Source of the DNA: Gnetum montanum
Lineage: Eukaryota; Streptophyta; Gnetopsida; Gnetales; Gnetaceae
Reading direction: 5' to 3'
Length of the DNA: 56,562 nucleotides
Assembly: GCA_015680685.1 (NCBI GenBank)
Contig: MNCI01006166.1
Span: forward strand, 206,912 to 263,473
Positions 35,343-46,800 of the stretch are shown here, piece after piece (within the stretch, counting starts at the first letter, position 1; the number at the start of each line of letters is the position of its first letter). The notes below the pieces were generated by a model. That model saw only the letters and a list, made by a program, of their open reading frames with translations. It was not told where the DNA came from and did not search any database. Both the position numbers and the translations under genes were made by a program.

Positions 35343-37349
35343 TTAGAATGGAGGATATCCCCCATAGCTAAACGGTTGAGCATGGCTAGAATTAATAAAT
35401 GAAAGGTTGGGATTCTTACATGTTGGAAATATTAGAACCTGGCCATATCCAAACCATGGGGTATCTTTTGATGTGGTGGTTGGAACGTACCTAGAGTGGG
35501 GTTCACACACTTGATTATAGTAAGCATAGTGGGGCAATTTATAAGATGTAGTTAATTGATGAATGGTTGACCCACTATGGCACTCGTGACCATAAGATGG
35601 TATGCAAGGATCAATATGTCTCACTATGTGGCTATATCCATTAGGTTGCATAGTTGTTGGAGTGTTGAGTGGTGGCCCAGATAAGGTAACACGAGGTGTA
35701 GGGTTCGCGAAGAAAGATGCATCATAGTGTTGAACTTGTGCTAAGTTGGAGGATGCAGTGGTTTTAGAGCTGAGGTGTCCCTTTCTACGGTCACATCTAA
35801 AGAAGGGATGACTATGATGTTGTGGAGGATTCCCATCGCTATTGATTGTAAAAGCACAAGTAATGTTCATGGGTTGATGCTATGGTGCAAACCCCTCGAG
35901 TACAATTGATGGCGATGTAGAAGGAGATGAAAGATAAGAATGTTGAAATTGAGGAGAAGTGTACGGTACCCAAGGTGGTGGTCTTATTGGCAAGGATATG
36001 GGTTGATGGTATTGAGGAGAATAATAATAATGTGGTGAGGTAGAAGATGTTGACCCAGTTGGGGAAACAGGATGCTGAACCTAATAAGTGCTTGGGTTTG
36101 GATAGTATGAAGGGTGTAACCAGTTTGGGGGTGGCCCCCCCATGACTGGGATTGTTACCACTATTATTGAACAGAATATTTCTCTATGAACTCTAGATGT
36201 AACATTCTTCCCCAATGCTCTTGTAAATGTGACAAGATTGGACATTGGCCCTTGGGGTGATTGTATAGGAAAATGTTACATTCATATGTATGATTGGCAG
36301 TTAAGTTCTTATTCTCTTCAACCCTTCTTTTCGATTTTCTAAAGGTGTTTTGTCCTATTTCTTGGGTTGTCATAATTCTACCTCTAATAGCGTTGGCATA
36401 TTCTCCACATTTTTCATGCATCCATTCTATCATCTTATTGATCTTTGCCTTAATTTCATCTAATGATTGTAATACTGGCAAAGATGATTCCTCCCCCTTG
36501 GGGTGAGTTGATTTATTCTCTTCATTATTATGGGCCCTTGTTGATTTAAGGTTTTGGGCCTGTTGAGATTTTTCAACATTCTCCCACTTAGCCATTTCTC
36601 CTTCTTCTTTTTCTACCTACTTAATAAGCTCCTGGACTTGATGGATTCAGAGTTCATATAGTTGACCTCAGGCATACATCCCTAGGATCTCCCTTGTTTC
36701 ATTATGGAGCCCATCTATGATATGGTACATTAGCCTTTCCTTGGAGAACCCATGGCCTGGGAAATTGTTTAATAGTGCATAATATCTTTCTAAGGCCATG
36801 TCCAAGGGTTCATGTTGCACTTGTTTCCACTCTTGGATTTGTCTCTACAAGGCTAACACTCTCACATAGGTTTGATATCTTTCATTAAATTGATTTTGGT
36901 TTTAATGACCTATACCATACTTTTGCTTGGCTAACGAGTGTCGTAGGAAAGAGCTTAAGTTTTTGCCATCCATTATCAATGTTATTCCATATACAAGCAT
37001 CATGGAAGGCTTGTAGATGATTTTGTAGATCTAAATTGTAGCCTCCTAAAAACTTAGGAAAGTTATTTAAGTCAAGACTGGGTAGACGACTTTCCTTACA
37101 ATTCTTGCGGGATATTTGAACAGCCTCTTATATTTGCGTTAGGCTTGTAGTGGCTAGTAAGGGGTCATCGTCACTAGGTATGTTATGTATTTGTGAGTTG
37201 GGACAATGTTGTTTGCATTTATGCTCATAAGAGACCCCTACATCAGATTGGGTACTCCAAACTTCATCTTCATCATTATATAATGTGTTGGTTCTCCAAT
37301 GAATTGCCTTACTAGTTGTTGCATTATCATAGTCTTGTAAGAGAGACAT
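35343..37349 (-). pseudogene. gag: Element E Gag (short form)
   Basis: Start at the ATG complementary to 37347-37349 (MSLLQDYDNATTSKA), stop TAA complementary to 35343-35345 after GGYPPF, about 669 codons. Intact pieces: N-terminus 37349-37128, middle 36595-36164, tail 35870-35343. The middle shows an Asn/Glu-rich charged segment, then CNIFLYNHPKGQC, the same altered zinc knuckle as in D (second Cys lost, spacing changed), followed by SHLQEHWGRMLHLEF. The tail is rich in His, Ser, Thr and Pro. The shared change in D and E indicates it arose before they separated. Confidence 0.8.
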
Positions 37350-37460
37350 TGTTGTGAATCGTGTGTGACTTAATTGAAATTAATTTTTTTCTAAGAGATA
37401 TATCGTGAATGCTTTGTTATAGTGATCTTGTATGATGTAACTAATCTAAATAACTAGCAC

Positions 37461-37480
37461 CGTCCTCAACAATGGTGCCA
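37461..37480 (-). other. Primer binding site, element E
   Basis: Minus-strand TGGCACCATTGTTGAGGACG, one base past the LTR. Same non-standard GACG end as in D. Confidence 0.72.
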
Positions 37481-37481
37481 A

Positions 37482-38351
37482 TGATGAGTGGCAAGGTACC
37501 CCTACACTCAACCATACGAATATGAGTGTTTCATGCACAATCCAATCAAACTCCGTAGATGGGCTAGTTGTGGTATCTAGATAGTTACTCATTGATCGTA
37601 GTCCGTTGTCTTCCCTCTTGGACTAGTATATGCTTTGTCACATATGGTTTAGTCCAAAGTGAGGTGTATGATATGGTTTCTAACCTAGTGCTACTCCTAG
37701 AGGCAATGGAAAATCATTTTAATTAAGCTAGAAGGAAAAGGGTGAGAGAGCTAAGCTAATAGGACATGGGAGGAGAGAGTCTAAACTAGCCTAAGTGCGA
37801 TGAGTATCCATTTCTTAATCATCCGTACACATCTTAGACCTTGTGCATGACTGCTACTAGGATTACCAAGCACAGATCCTAGGTATGCTATTGGGTTACC
37901 AAGTAGTCACACTTAAATGCTCGTGATTAAGTCGTACTCATTTTACGTTTAATAGGAGTTGAGGGTAGAGAAGTATTAATTAAGAAAGCAATTAAATAAT
38001 TAAACTAAGTGAATGCTACAATGATGAAGTAATCTCGATCTTTATTTGTGATCATGTGCATGTCCAAGTGCTTCGTAATCAAATAAATGTGCTGTACAAT
38101 TACAATCATCACACTGTGGGCATGCACTAGGAGAAAGGGTTGAGAAGAACTAAAAATGAAAATCAACTTCTAGCTAAAACTACTACCTGACTCCCTGAAT
38201 CCTTGCACCTACATATGTATTTATAGGCCCACACAGGAGTTACGATATCATGTATCCAATATTGCTTCTGAGGTCACGATATCGCGTAATCGATATCATG
38301 GGTCGGATATCGAGGGTCCGATGTTTTAGCCTACTGAATCATGATTCATCA
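37482..38351 (-). repeat. 5' LTR of element E
   Basis: 870 bp, TGATGAGTGGCAAGG to GATTCATCA. Nearly identical to the 3' LTR up to about 38045, then clearly more different to the end. TATA box at 38218-38225; GATATC cluster at 38240-38320. Confidence 0.87.
38218..38225 (-). promoter_or_regulatory. TATA box, 5' LTR of E
   Basis: Minus-strand TATAAATA. It would start the genomic transcript of E. Confidence 0.58.
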
Positions 38352-38356
38352 GTGTC
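38352..38356. repeat. Target site duplication of element E, right (GTGTC)
   Basis: Pairs with 29807-29811. Confidence 0.85.
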
Positions 38357-38960
38357 TGTTGATTTCCATGAAGTGTTTGGTCTAATGAAGAAACTGTTGT
38401 TTCTTCCTATAGTCCATATCTTGTGGCATCTCTTGAGTGAGAAGATAAAGTGATGATGACATCATATCATTTTGGTTCATCAGGCACTTGTTCATTTATT
38501 ACTCCTATAAAGAGGAGTTCATTAGGAAATTGGTCAAAGAGTGGGCTCTCCTCTTCTTTGTTATCCCATCATAACTGAGACAAGTTATTAGTGACCACAT
38601 TCTTAGTCGCCTTTTGATCTACCATTGTAAGTTCAAACTCTTGCAAGATCACCAACCATCATATAATACCAGGGCTTACCATTGGTTTGTTCATGAGGAA
38701 GCGAATTAAACTATGGTTAGTGTGCACAAACACTTTATAGTCAAGCACATAGTGCTTGAACTTCTCTGGAGTGTACACCACCGCAATTAGTTCTTTCTCC
38801 ATTGTGGTGTAATTCAACTATGCACCCACAATGCTTCGACTTGTGTAGTGGATGTAATATAGATGTTTCTTGTCATCCAACTACAGAAGCATGGCTTCCA
38901 AGGCATAATTTAATGCATCTTTTATTATATGAAATGGTCAAGACTAGGTGGGTGCTTGTA
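38357..38960 (-). pseudogene. pol: Element C RNase H (degenerate)
   Basis: Collinear with 1150-1740 of element A. Readable minus-strand blocks include an LSWLRWDN-like stretch near 38560, a VHTNHSLIRFLMN-like stretch near 38690-38730, and a helix near 38760-38800 corresponding to VVYTPEKFKHY. The conserved RNase H Asp/Glu residues cannot all be placed because of stops. The insertion point of element E is at its 3' edge. Confidence 0.65.
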
Positions 38961-39860
38961 GAATTGGAGTCTCTACGAGCTTTTTCTTAAGGCTATGGAA
39001 TGCATTTTCATATTCCTTGGTCTAGATGAATGAAACATCTTTCTTTGTTAGCTTGACCAATGATTTTTCAATATTAGAAAAATTCTCTATGAATTGCTGG
39101 TAGTAGCCAATGTGTCCAAGGAATGACCAAGCATCTTTAATGGTTTTTAGTTAGTGAGTTATTCCTTGGATGACCTTTATCCTTTTAAGGTTCACCTGAA
39201 TCCTTGCCTAAGATATTCTATGCCCCAGTACAATGCCTTCCTAGACCATTAGATGGCTTTTTTACCAATTGAGCTAAAGATTTGTCTCCACACACCTTTT
39301 AAGTACTTACTTAAGGTAGTTCAAGGCTTACTTAAATGTGGCAGCATAGGTGGAGAAGTCATCGATGAAGACTTCCACCCCATAACCAATCTAGAAAATG
39401 CTCAAGACCAAGCATTGGAATGTTACAAGAGCATTGCATAGACCAAAAGGCATCGTTCATTATGCAAAAGTCCCCTAAGGACTTGTGAATATTGTTTTGG
39501 CTTAATGTTTTAGCATGATCTAGATTTGGTTATAGCTACTATAACTGTCTAGAAAATTGTAATAGTAATGCCTAGATATAGTGTCTAACACTTGATCCAC
39601 AAATGGCAATGGAAAGTGATCTTTGAATGTTGCCATACTCAATAGTCAGAAGTTAATGCAAATCCACCACTTGCCACCTTTCTTTGGCACAATCACAAGT
39701 GGACTAACCCACTCACTATCTGTAATGGGATAGATAAACCTTGCTTTGAGGAGTTCAATTTTATCTTTAATGATATGCTTCAATTTGGGGTTCAATCATC
39801 ATTGCAGTTGCCTATTTGGCTTCATAAATAGATTAGTGTAGATACAATGTGGCATATCCT
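38961..39860 (-). pseudogene. pol: Element C reverse transcriptase
   Basis: The connection block near 39080-39150 (SWSFLGHIGYYQQFIENFS-like) precedes, on the plus map, the catalytic block VEVFIDDFSTYAA with FIDD at 39358-39369 intact. The SEWVSPLVIVPKK and GGKW blocks lie near 39660-39720; unlike A, the Trp codon is retained here. Several stops and shifts remain. FIDD in place of the A copy's FMNN shows the lineage was functional and that A's change is decay. Confidence 0.8.
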
Positions 39861-40079
39861 AGGATCAATCTTGTGAGTTTAGGATATGACTAAGTAAAGG
39901 CTGTTGGCCATTTGTTGACAACCTTTAATAGCATCTATTTCTGTTTAGGAACAAGATTGACATTTGTGATTACCAGCTTACCATTTGCCAAAAATTCATA
40001 CTCCATGCTGATAGGTAGAGTTTTCAACTCTAAGGGCTCTTGTTTAAAATTTTTAGGAATTTTCAACTCTCCCCAATTG

Positions 40080-40830
40080 GTATCATCATTTGCATCATCG
40101 GAGAGTTGCTGATGAACTTGCTCTAGTTTATTCATGCTTTTAATATAGGCACATGTTAGACTCTCAACAGTTTCTATGCAAAGTGTGATGCTTTGAATAT
40201 CAGTTGTCAGCCATTAGATGCCCTCCTATTTTATGGTTACTACATATAGGTACCTTTGGATTTTAGATTCATATACATACTATTTGCATGCTTTGGTGGA
40301 TGTGCTTTTGGTAAACCAGAGTTTTTGCACATAACTACATCCAGTATCACTATACGCAATGTATGGAACTCTCTTCTCAATCTTTCCAAATTGATTCTCC
40401 TTGGAAATTTCCAAGGGGAGATCTCTGATGTCCATCCATGCATCAGTAGTGCTCAACCATGCCCTTCTCATAATAATTTGGAAGTAACCCTTGTAGTTGT
40501 CGACCTTGATCACTAGAAAATCGGTAGGATAGGACCACCCACAAACAGTGATCATAATGTCCTTTAAAAGTATGAAAGAAATAGTGATTGACTAGTCTAT
40601 CAATTCGAGATGGATATTGCTCTTCTTGAGAGGTAGTAGATTCCATGCTTTGTACATGTCATGGGAAATTAGGTTGACACTAGTGCCTAAATCAAGAAGA
40701 GCCTTGCATGGCTCATGTCTAGTAATTTGCAAGTAGATGAGAGGACTACCAGGGTCAAATCTTTTCTTGGGAAGATTGCCAACCTTGATCTTAGGAGGCA
40801 TTTGGTTTAAAGAGCTATCCAAAGGATTTG
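40080..40830 (-). pseudogene. pol: Element C aspartic protease
   Basis: The frame 40822-40592 contains PLIYLQITRHEPCKALLDLG and TSVNLISHDMYKAWN. The DLG active site is the variant usual in Athila-type proteases. The C-terminal half (40555-40280) has CGWSYPTDFLVIKV, MRRAWLSTTDAW and SDTGCSYVQ in a shifted frame. It continues toward RT through the acidic linker at 40135-39935 (MNKLEQVHQQLSDDANDDTN), which matches A near 2890-2930. Confidence 0.8.
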
Positions 40831-41268
40831 ATGTAGAGGATGATGGAGAGATAGGGTGGTTAATTGCATTAGTCTGTGAGGAATTTGAAGGACTATTGGA
40901 TTGGAAGAATGATCATTTTTTGGATTTTGGTTCCAAACCATTCAACTAGAAAGTCAGCTGTAAGTTGACAGCCCTAGTAGTGTTACGTTGTTGTAGTTGT
41001 GGTGGAATTTCATCCTGCATAGATGGAGTAGAAGGTAATTAGGTTGAGGGTGGAGGAGCATGTGCTAAAGGATGATAAGTATGATAAGGATAGGGGGTTT
41101 TCCCTCTAGTAGATGCAGGATGACTTTTGTGATACTCTAGGGGGGTAGTAGTGGTGTTGAAAAGAAGCATGACTAAAAGAGTCACACGAAGATATTAGTT
41201 GCTAAACATAGTACCTATATGGATCCAGTTACCTATAAGGGTATTGCTACCTTGGTGGTGGCACCCCC
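40831..41268 (-). pseudogene. gag: Element C Gag C-terminal tail, truncated by element F
   Basis: Minus-strand sequence rich in Pro, Gln, His and Tyr, collinear with 3600-4090 of element A (both have the TTRAVN-like start of the tail and a run of Gln). It stops at 41268 in the middle of the tail, where the terminal TGTACTG of element F begins. The rest of gag, the PBS and the 5' LTR of C must lie to the right of F, outside the window. Confidence 0.7.
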
Positions 41269-42999
41269 TGTACTGTCTGAAATCGTCGATCGCTGGCTGG
41301 AACGGAACAGAGATCAAGAGATCACTGGACAAGCATAGAAGACCCTACCTTCGCCTAAGGGCGAGCTGGAACTAACGAAGGTAGAGTACCTTGGGTGGTC
41401 CGCACGCGGATCAAATAAGGATTTCCCCAAACGTATGCCAATACACAATACGCTCGGCTAAATGTAAATGGCGTAACAAATGTAAAACTGAGCATAACTG
41501 CACAAAAATATAAACAATAAGCATACAAGAACGAAAAAAAACTGTAATGAATCTTAGCAAAAGAACTGTGGCAATATCATTGCATAATGGAAATTACAAT
41601 GCACCGGTCTAATGCAGTTGTGGTTTTGACACAAGGTGGGCGGAAGGCTCCGGTGGATGCAGTGGGGTTAATGTTCGCTAGCTTCAGCTGTAAGCACAAC
41701 GTAAAGGCTGTATGCTCAGCGTGTAGGATGGAAGTCTAGCATGTAGGATTAATGTCTCTAACGTTGTCGATGCCTTTTTTGCCCTAGATTTTACCTAGAT
41801 CCTTTGAATTTTTTGAACCCCGATTTGGTCAAAAACCAGGGTTTTTATACAAGTTTAGACGTTAGACTCGGATCTGAGAGGGGATGGTTGGCTGTGGGAT
41901 GCTAGACTCTCGGATCGGGTGACATGTGGCATGTTGACCAAGTGTGAAAGAATGAAATTTTACAAATATACAGTGTGAATCATGTCAGCGTATACACACT
42001 AGGCGTGCATGTTGGGCGTGCACATTGGGCGTACACGTTGGGCATGCACAGTGTTCTTGTTCAGGGTGTGAACTTAGGAGTGCGTGATTTCAAGCTTAGA
42101 ACTGGATTTTCTTGAGCCCACGATGACACCCTGTCTTTGAGAGTTGATGCCTTGTACCAAATCTTGCTCTAAAGTGCCTTTTCCATGCAGTCTTTAGAGT
42201 CACATGCTGGGTGTACACATCAGTCGTACATGCTGAGCGTACATGTGAGGCGTGCACGCTGCATACTGCATACTCAGTGAAAACCAAGTATCTTAAGCTC
42301 CAAATTTGCCATGTTGTCGTCGTGGTCTTCTGTGGGTCCCAGGGAACCGTTTCTTGTTGAGTTCGACTCTGCTTGAAGCTGTCTGTGGGGTCCTCAAGCT
42401 TCAGTCATGCTGGGGAGAATCATGACTTAGCTCGATTCTTGTTGGAGAAGTACTTAGCTCAGAATTTTGTGGTGTTTCATTGGCTCCTCTTTGTTGATGC
42501 TTAGAGGAATCGACCCGAGAAGCGTCGACAAAGAAGTACAAAACACCACAAGTAGCTTAGTAGTATTGTCCTTCGACACTTGACCAGATGTCATCGCGCT
42601 GTGTCCAGTAGTACATAGGTTGGTGAGATGAAGTTTGTGGTTGGATAAGAAAGTAGAAATTGTGGGGATTGGATACTGATCAAGGGATTATACATGGCGA
42701 AGGGGATGCTCTGGTATGTGTATGGGTCATGCTGATCTTTGTCAATAGCCATTGTTTAGCCATTTTCTAGCAGACTTGGGATCAAAACATGAGGTGTACG
42801 TCCTTTGGCGGCACAAGACTCTAGTTTGGTGTTTAAGAGGACTTGTTCCCACAACCAAAGCCATGTGATGATGTGTTGCATTCTTTGGAGGAACAGGGCC
42901 TCTGTTTAGTGTTTAAAGGGAACCTGTTGGCGGAGAGCCAAAGCCATGCAACAAGATGTTACTTGAGCATTTGAGACATGAGTATTTGCTTTCAAGACA
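41269..42999 (-). repeat. 3' LTR of element F (right boundary uncertain)
   Basis: It begins TGTACTGTCTGAAATC in plus orientation immediately after element C's gag tail. The other end is not proven because the partner LTR is missing. 42999 (AAGACA, followed by a stretch whose complement is GGCAGGAAGGCAGT) is a candidate; it could extend to about 43335. Contents: a 9-bp inverted repeat (41345-41353 with 41376-41384), TATA box, GTGTAGGAT-type repeats (41718-41752) and GCGTGCACG-type repeats (41985-42060, 42205-42290). Confidence 0.6.
41843..41850 (-). promoter_or_regulatory. Candidate TATA box, LTR of F
   Basis: Minus-strand TATAAAAA about 580 bp from the LTR's 3' end, downstream of the GCGTGCACG repeats, which would then belong to U3. 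Confidence 0.45.
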
Positions 43000-43548
43000 A
43001 CTGCCTTCCTGCCAAGGGCTTATATGGGAAGGGCTGAGGTTTTTTTTCTTGGGGTAGAGCTTCGTTTTGATCTTGTGCACATGCTCAAATGCCATGTTGT
43101 GGGTTGCAACTACTTAAAAGTGTTGCAGTGTGCAACAGTGTGCTCAATGTTTCAGGCTGCACTGGGTGTGTCTGGGATGTAACTGAGTAGAATATGTTGA
43201 GGGATAGGTGGGACATGTAATGGGAGATGTACCAGTGAATGGCTTGATTAACCTTGTCATGTGTGTTAGGAACAACATTGTACCTTGCTGCTGTGACGAA
43301 GTGCATTCTCGTACGAAGACCTCTGAGTGTCATCCTACAAACACAACTCCAAGAAGACAAGAAAACCATGAGTGAGTAAGTGAGCTTAGACTTGAACAGC
43401 TACTGATGAAACAAAGGCACCAGATGAGATTTCAGGCATTGCATATGAATAGCAGCAATGTTGTTAGGATCAACTGATGATGAGCAAGGCAGTGGCTTTG
43501 ATGAAGTTTAAATGCAGCTACAGATCGGGAGGCTAGAGATGAAGTTGC
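43000..43548. other. Non-coding 3' region of element F
   Basis: Between the candidate LTR end and repeat cluster I. A minus-strand open frame at 43085-43369 shows no known motif and is probably chance. The polypurine tract should be in this interval, but no typical purine run is seen. Confidence 0.4.
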
Positions 43549-43880
43549 CAGTTTATACTCGTAGTGGAATGTTGTGGGTTAGTTTTATGTCATAACTCGT
43601 TGGACATTGCTAGTTTAGCATCATAGCGGACGGTACATTGCTAGTTTATAGTCTTGGTAGACTGTGGATAGGCAAACCAGTTTATAGTCTTAGCGGACTT
43701 TGGCGAATGAGACTATGGCCGTTTAATGTCATACCGGACGGGTGCTAGTTTATTGTCATTGCGGATGTTCCATGGTATCAGTTTACCGTCATGATGCCAA
43801 GATGAGCTATGGTGTCAGTTTACCATCATGATGCTAGAACGAGCTGTGGTATCAGTTTACCGTCATGATGCCAGGACGAG
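43549..43880 (+). repeat. Motif cluster I (about ten copies)
   Basis: Copies of a roughly 22-bp motif such as CTAGTTTATTGTCATTGCGGA and CCGTTTAATGTCATACCGGAC, irregularly spaced by about 25-60 bp, all in one direction. The last three are a variant, CAGTTTACCGTCATGATGCC. The cluster ends about 20 bp from the integrase stop codon. Confidence 0.8.
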
Positions 43881-43897
43881 TGCATACCTGAGTTCAT

Positions 43898-46800
43898 TCA
43901 AACGTAGAATGGTTTCAAGTACAAATGGTTGGTCGGATGCATCAGTTCATTTCCTTCCATGTCAGCTAGTTTAAATGCTCTATTTTCATATGCTTTGGTG
44001 ACCAAGTAGGGCCCTTCCCAGTTGGCTGAGAATTTATACATGTGTTCCCGAATGGCTTTGAGTACAAGGTCACCTTCCTTGATAGGGTGCTTATGAACAT
44101 CGTGTCGATGGTGTTGTCGTTGTTGCTTTTGGTACCACTCAATCTGATCGAGCACACATGTACGTTCCTTCTTCACTGAGTCCAAGTCAACAATGCATAA
44201 GTTATTGTTTTGACCGTCGTCGAGGAGTCCAGAAAGTGTGATCCTTAAAGACGGTACATGCAATTCCAAGGGTAAAACAGCTTCTGAGCCATAAACTAGA
44301 CTATATGGCGTCTTACCTGTGGAAGTCCGATGTGTAGTGCGATAAGCCCATAGTGCGTACACCAACTGTTCGTGCCATTTTTTCTTACTTTGCGTAAGCA
44401 TTCTTTTGAGCACTGTGATGAGGATCTTATTTGTAGCTTTAGCTTGTCCATTGCTCTGAGGATAGTAAGGGGATGAAAATGAATGTTTGATCCTTAGGCT
44501 TTCGCAGAAAGTTCTAGTTTTGGCACTGCTAAACTGTGGCCCATTATCGATGATGATGGTCATTGGAATGCCAAAACGGGTCACAATGTTTTCTAGAATG
44601 AAGTTGCATATGTGTCTAGATGTGGTTTTCCTAAGAGGAATAGCTTCTACCCATTTTGTGAAATACTTTGTCGCAGTTATGATGAAGCTATGTCTTGCAG
44701 AAGATGAGGGTGTTATTGGTCCAATAATGTCTAACCCCCACTTCTAGAAAGGCTAAGTGATTTGTGCCGTATGCAACTCATTTGGTGGAACATGTATCAG
44801 ATTACTATGTTTTTGATAGATACTGCACGTTTTGACCTTGGAGAAACAGTCATACTTCATGTGTGGCCAATAATAGCCCAGATGTCTTATTTTTGTCTCC
44901 ATTGCTGTAGGCGCTATGTGTCCTCCACACAGTCCATCATGTACTTGCTCGACGATGGTTTGGCCATCAATGCTACTAACGCATGTTAACAATATGCCTT
45001 TGTGGGATCGACGACACAACGTGTCTCCTACCAGTGCATATTGTCGAGAATGTTTTTGTACTGCGTCCTTTTGTGCATTCGTTAGGTGTTGCGGTGTTTC
45101 ACCACGTAGAAGGTACTCTTTTATGTCATCATACCATTCTATCGCGTGTGTTGTACTAACGGATGCAATCAGTAATTCATCGGGAGTATCAGTTATGGGT
45201 TTAGCACAACTGATTATGGAGCTAGGCAACATGTGAAACATGTTGGGCGATATGTTTAGAGATAACGTGGCAAGTGCATCTACGATGGTGTTATCATTTC
45301 TAGAAACATGTTGCACATATGTGTTTTCGAATCGCTTCAATAAGTGCTTAGCCAAATCACAGTATGGTTGTAAATGTTGCGCTTTGCATATATAAACATC
45401 TGTGATTTGGTTTAAAACTAGTTGTGAGTCTCCCCTGACTACTAGTCATGTGATATTTGATGTTAGTGCTGCCATGAGACCTCTAAGGAGACCTTCGTAT
45501 TCCGTTACGTTGTTAGTGCAGTGAAAGTCGAAGCGATAAGCAAAGGGTCGGATCTCTCCGGAGGGATAGGTAATGACGACAACAACACTTCCCCCTCGAG
45601 AGGTGGATGCCCCATCAAAGTTCAAAATGGCATCATAGTCATTGGGCACTATGTCTATTGTACTTACATTTTCATCAAGGAACTCTGGCTCTATTATCGC
45701 TTGGTCGTGCGTGGGTGATGCGGTCATTTGATTTGCTATGGCTTGACCCTTAATTAATGACTGCGCTATGTAGCGAAGGTCAAATTCAGCTATCATGGCT
45801 TTCCAATGAGCTATTCTACTTGACTCATAGATGTTTCCCATGATGGCTCTGAGCACATTATCTTTGCAGATTATATTGACTTGGTTACGGAAGATGTAAT
45901 GTCACCATTTCTTTAAGGAAAAGATAAGTGCTAAACATGACCTCTCCACTTTGTTATACTTTCTTTCATGGGCTACTAATGCATGGCTTAAGTAATAAAT
46001 AGGGACTTCAGTTCCATCGTCTCGTTTCTGGCAGAGAATAAAAGCGATGGATGAATCCAAAGTGGCCAGGTAAATATAGTATGGTTTGTTATTCTAAGGA
46101 GGATAAACTATCGGTAGTTGAACAAGTGCTGTTTTAATGTTATCAAATGCTTCCTAGCACTGTGGAGTCCATTCAAATTGGACATTCTTTTGTAGCAAAT
46201 GGTTCATAGGTTTCAACTTGTCCATCAGTTTTTCTATGAAACGCCTGATGAACTGTAATCTACCTTGTAGACCCCGAAGTTCGGTAAGGTTGCTTGGTGG
46301 TTTTAAGTTGATGACAACTTTAACCTTATCTAGATCTACTCGTATTCCTATTTCTGACACTACAAAACCTAGCATCTTGCCCGTTTTTACCTCGAAGACA
46401 CATTTCTTTGGGTTGAGCCTAAGTTCATATTTTAAGCAACATTTTAGGACCAAATCTAAGTCTTGGATGTGTTGCTCTGGTGTTTTTAATTTAATTGCAA
46501 TGTCATCCACATAATCATTGAGCAAATGAAGTATGTAATCACTAAAAATAAATGTCATTGCCCTTTGATATGTGGCCCCGGCGTTCTTGAGGCCGAATGG
46601 CATCATTGTGTAACAAAAGGTACCCCATGGTGTCATAAAGGTCATCCTGAGCTGATGTTCCGGGTTAATCTGTATTTGGTTATATCCTGAAAAGCCATCC
46701 ATAAAAGATAACAAAGCATGTCCAGCGGTCGAATCAACTAGTTGATCAATGTTAGGCAGGGGGAAATCATCCTTTATGGTCACGACGTTGAGATCCCGGA

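Larger units (their letters stand above)
29812..38351 (-). mobile_element. Element E: complete non-autonomous Athila-like element
   Basis: 8540 bp with both LTRs, PBS, PPT and the TSD GTGTC. It contains gag (37349-35343) and the third ORF (33584-30863), with a 1.76-kb spacer and no pol domain, exactly as in D. It inserted into the integrase/RNase H boundary of element C. Its LTRs are very alike in the first roughly 560 bp, so it looks younger than D. Confidence 0.88.
14237..41268 (-). mobile_element. Element C: Athila-lineage element hosting two nested insertions
   Basis: On the minus strand, from the right: gag end (41268-40830), protease, RT, RNase H, integrase, a 2.1-kb spacer, a third ORF (26565-23700), PPT and 3' LTR. 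Continuity is shown by matching both flanks of each insertion to element A: sequence at 29806 and 38357 rejoins in the integrase/RNase H region, and 14730 and 23081 rejoin in the LTR. The 5' half is cut off by element F at 41269. The RT catalytic motif is still FIDD, so C is less damaged than A in that domain. Confidence 0.82.

Noticed and set aside
41264-41268. CCCCC as target duplication of element F
   Set aside because: The right end of F is outside the window, so the duplication cannot be verified.
42096-42287. 63-codon minus-strand frame in F's LTR
   Set aside because: It coincides with the GCGTGCACG repeats and has no family resemblance.
43085-43369. 94-codon minus-strand frame downstream of F's integrase as an env-like gene
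   Set aside because: No signal peptide, transmembrane segment or family motif, and it lies at the LTR boundary; probably chance.
43549-43880. CRISPR-like array of short repeats
   Set aside because: Plant nuclear context, variable spacers of unequal length and degenerate repeats; nothing indicates CRISPR.
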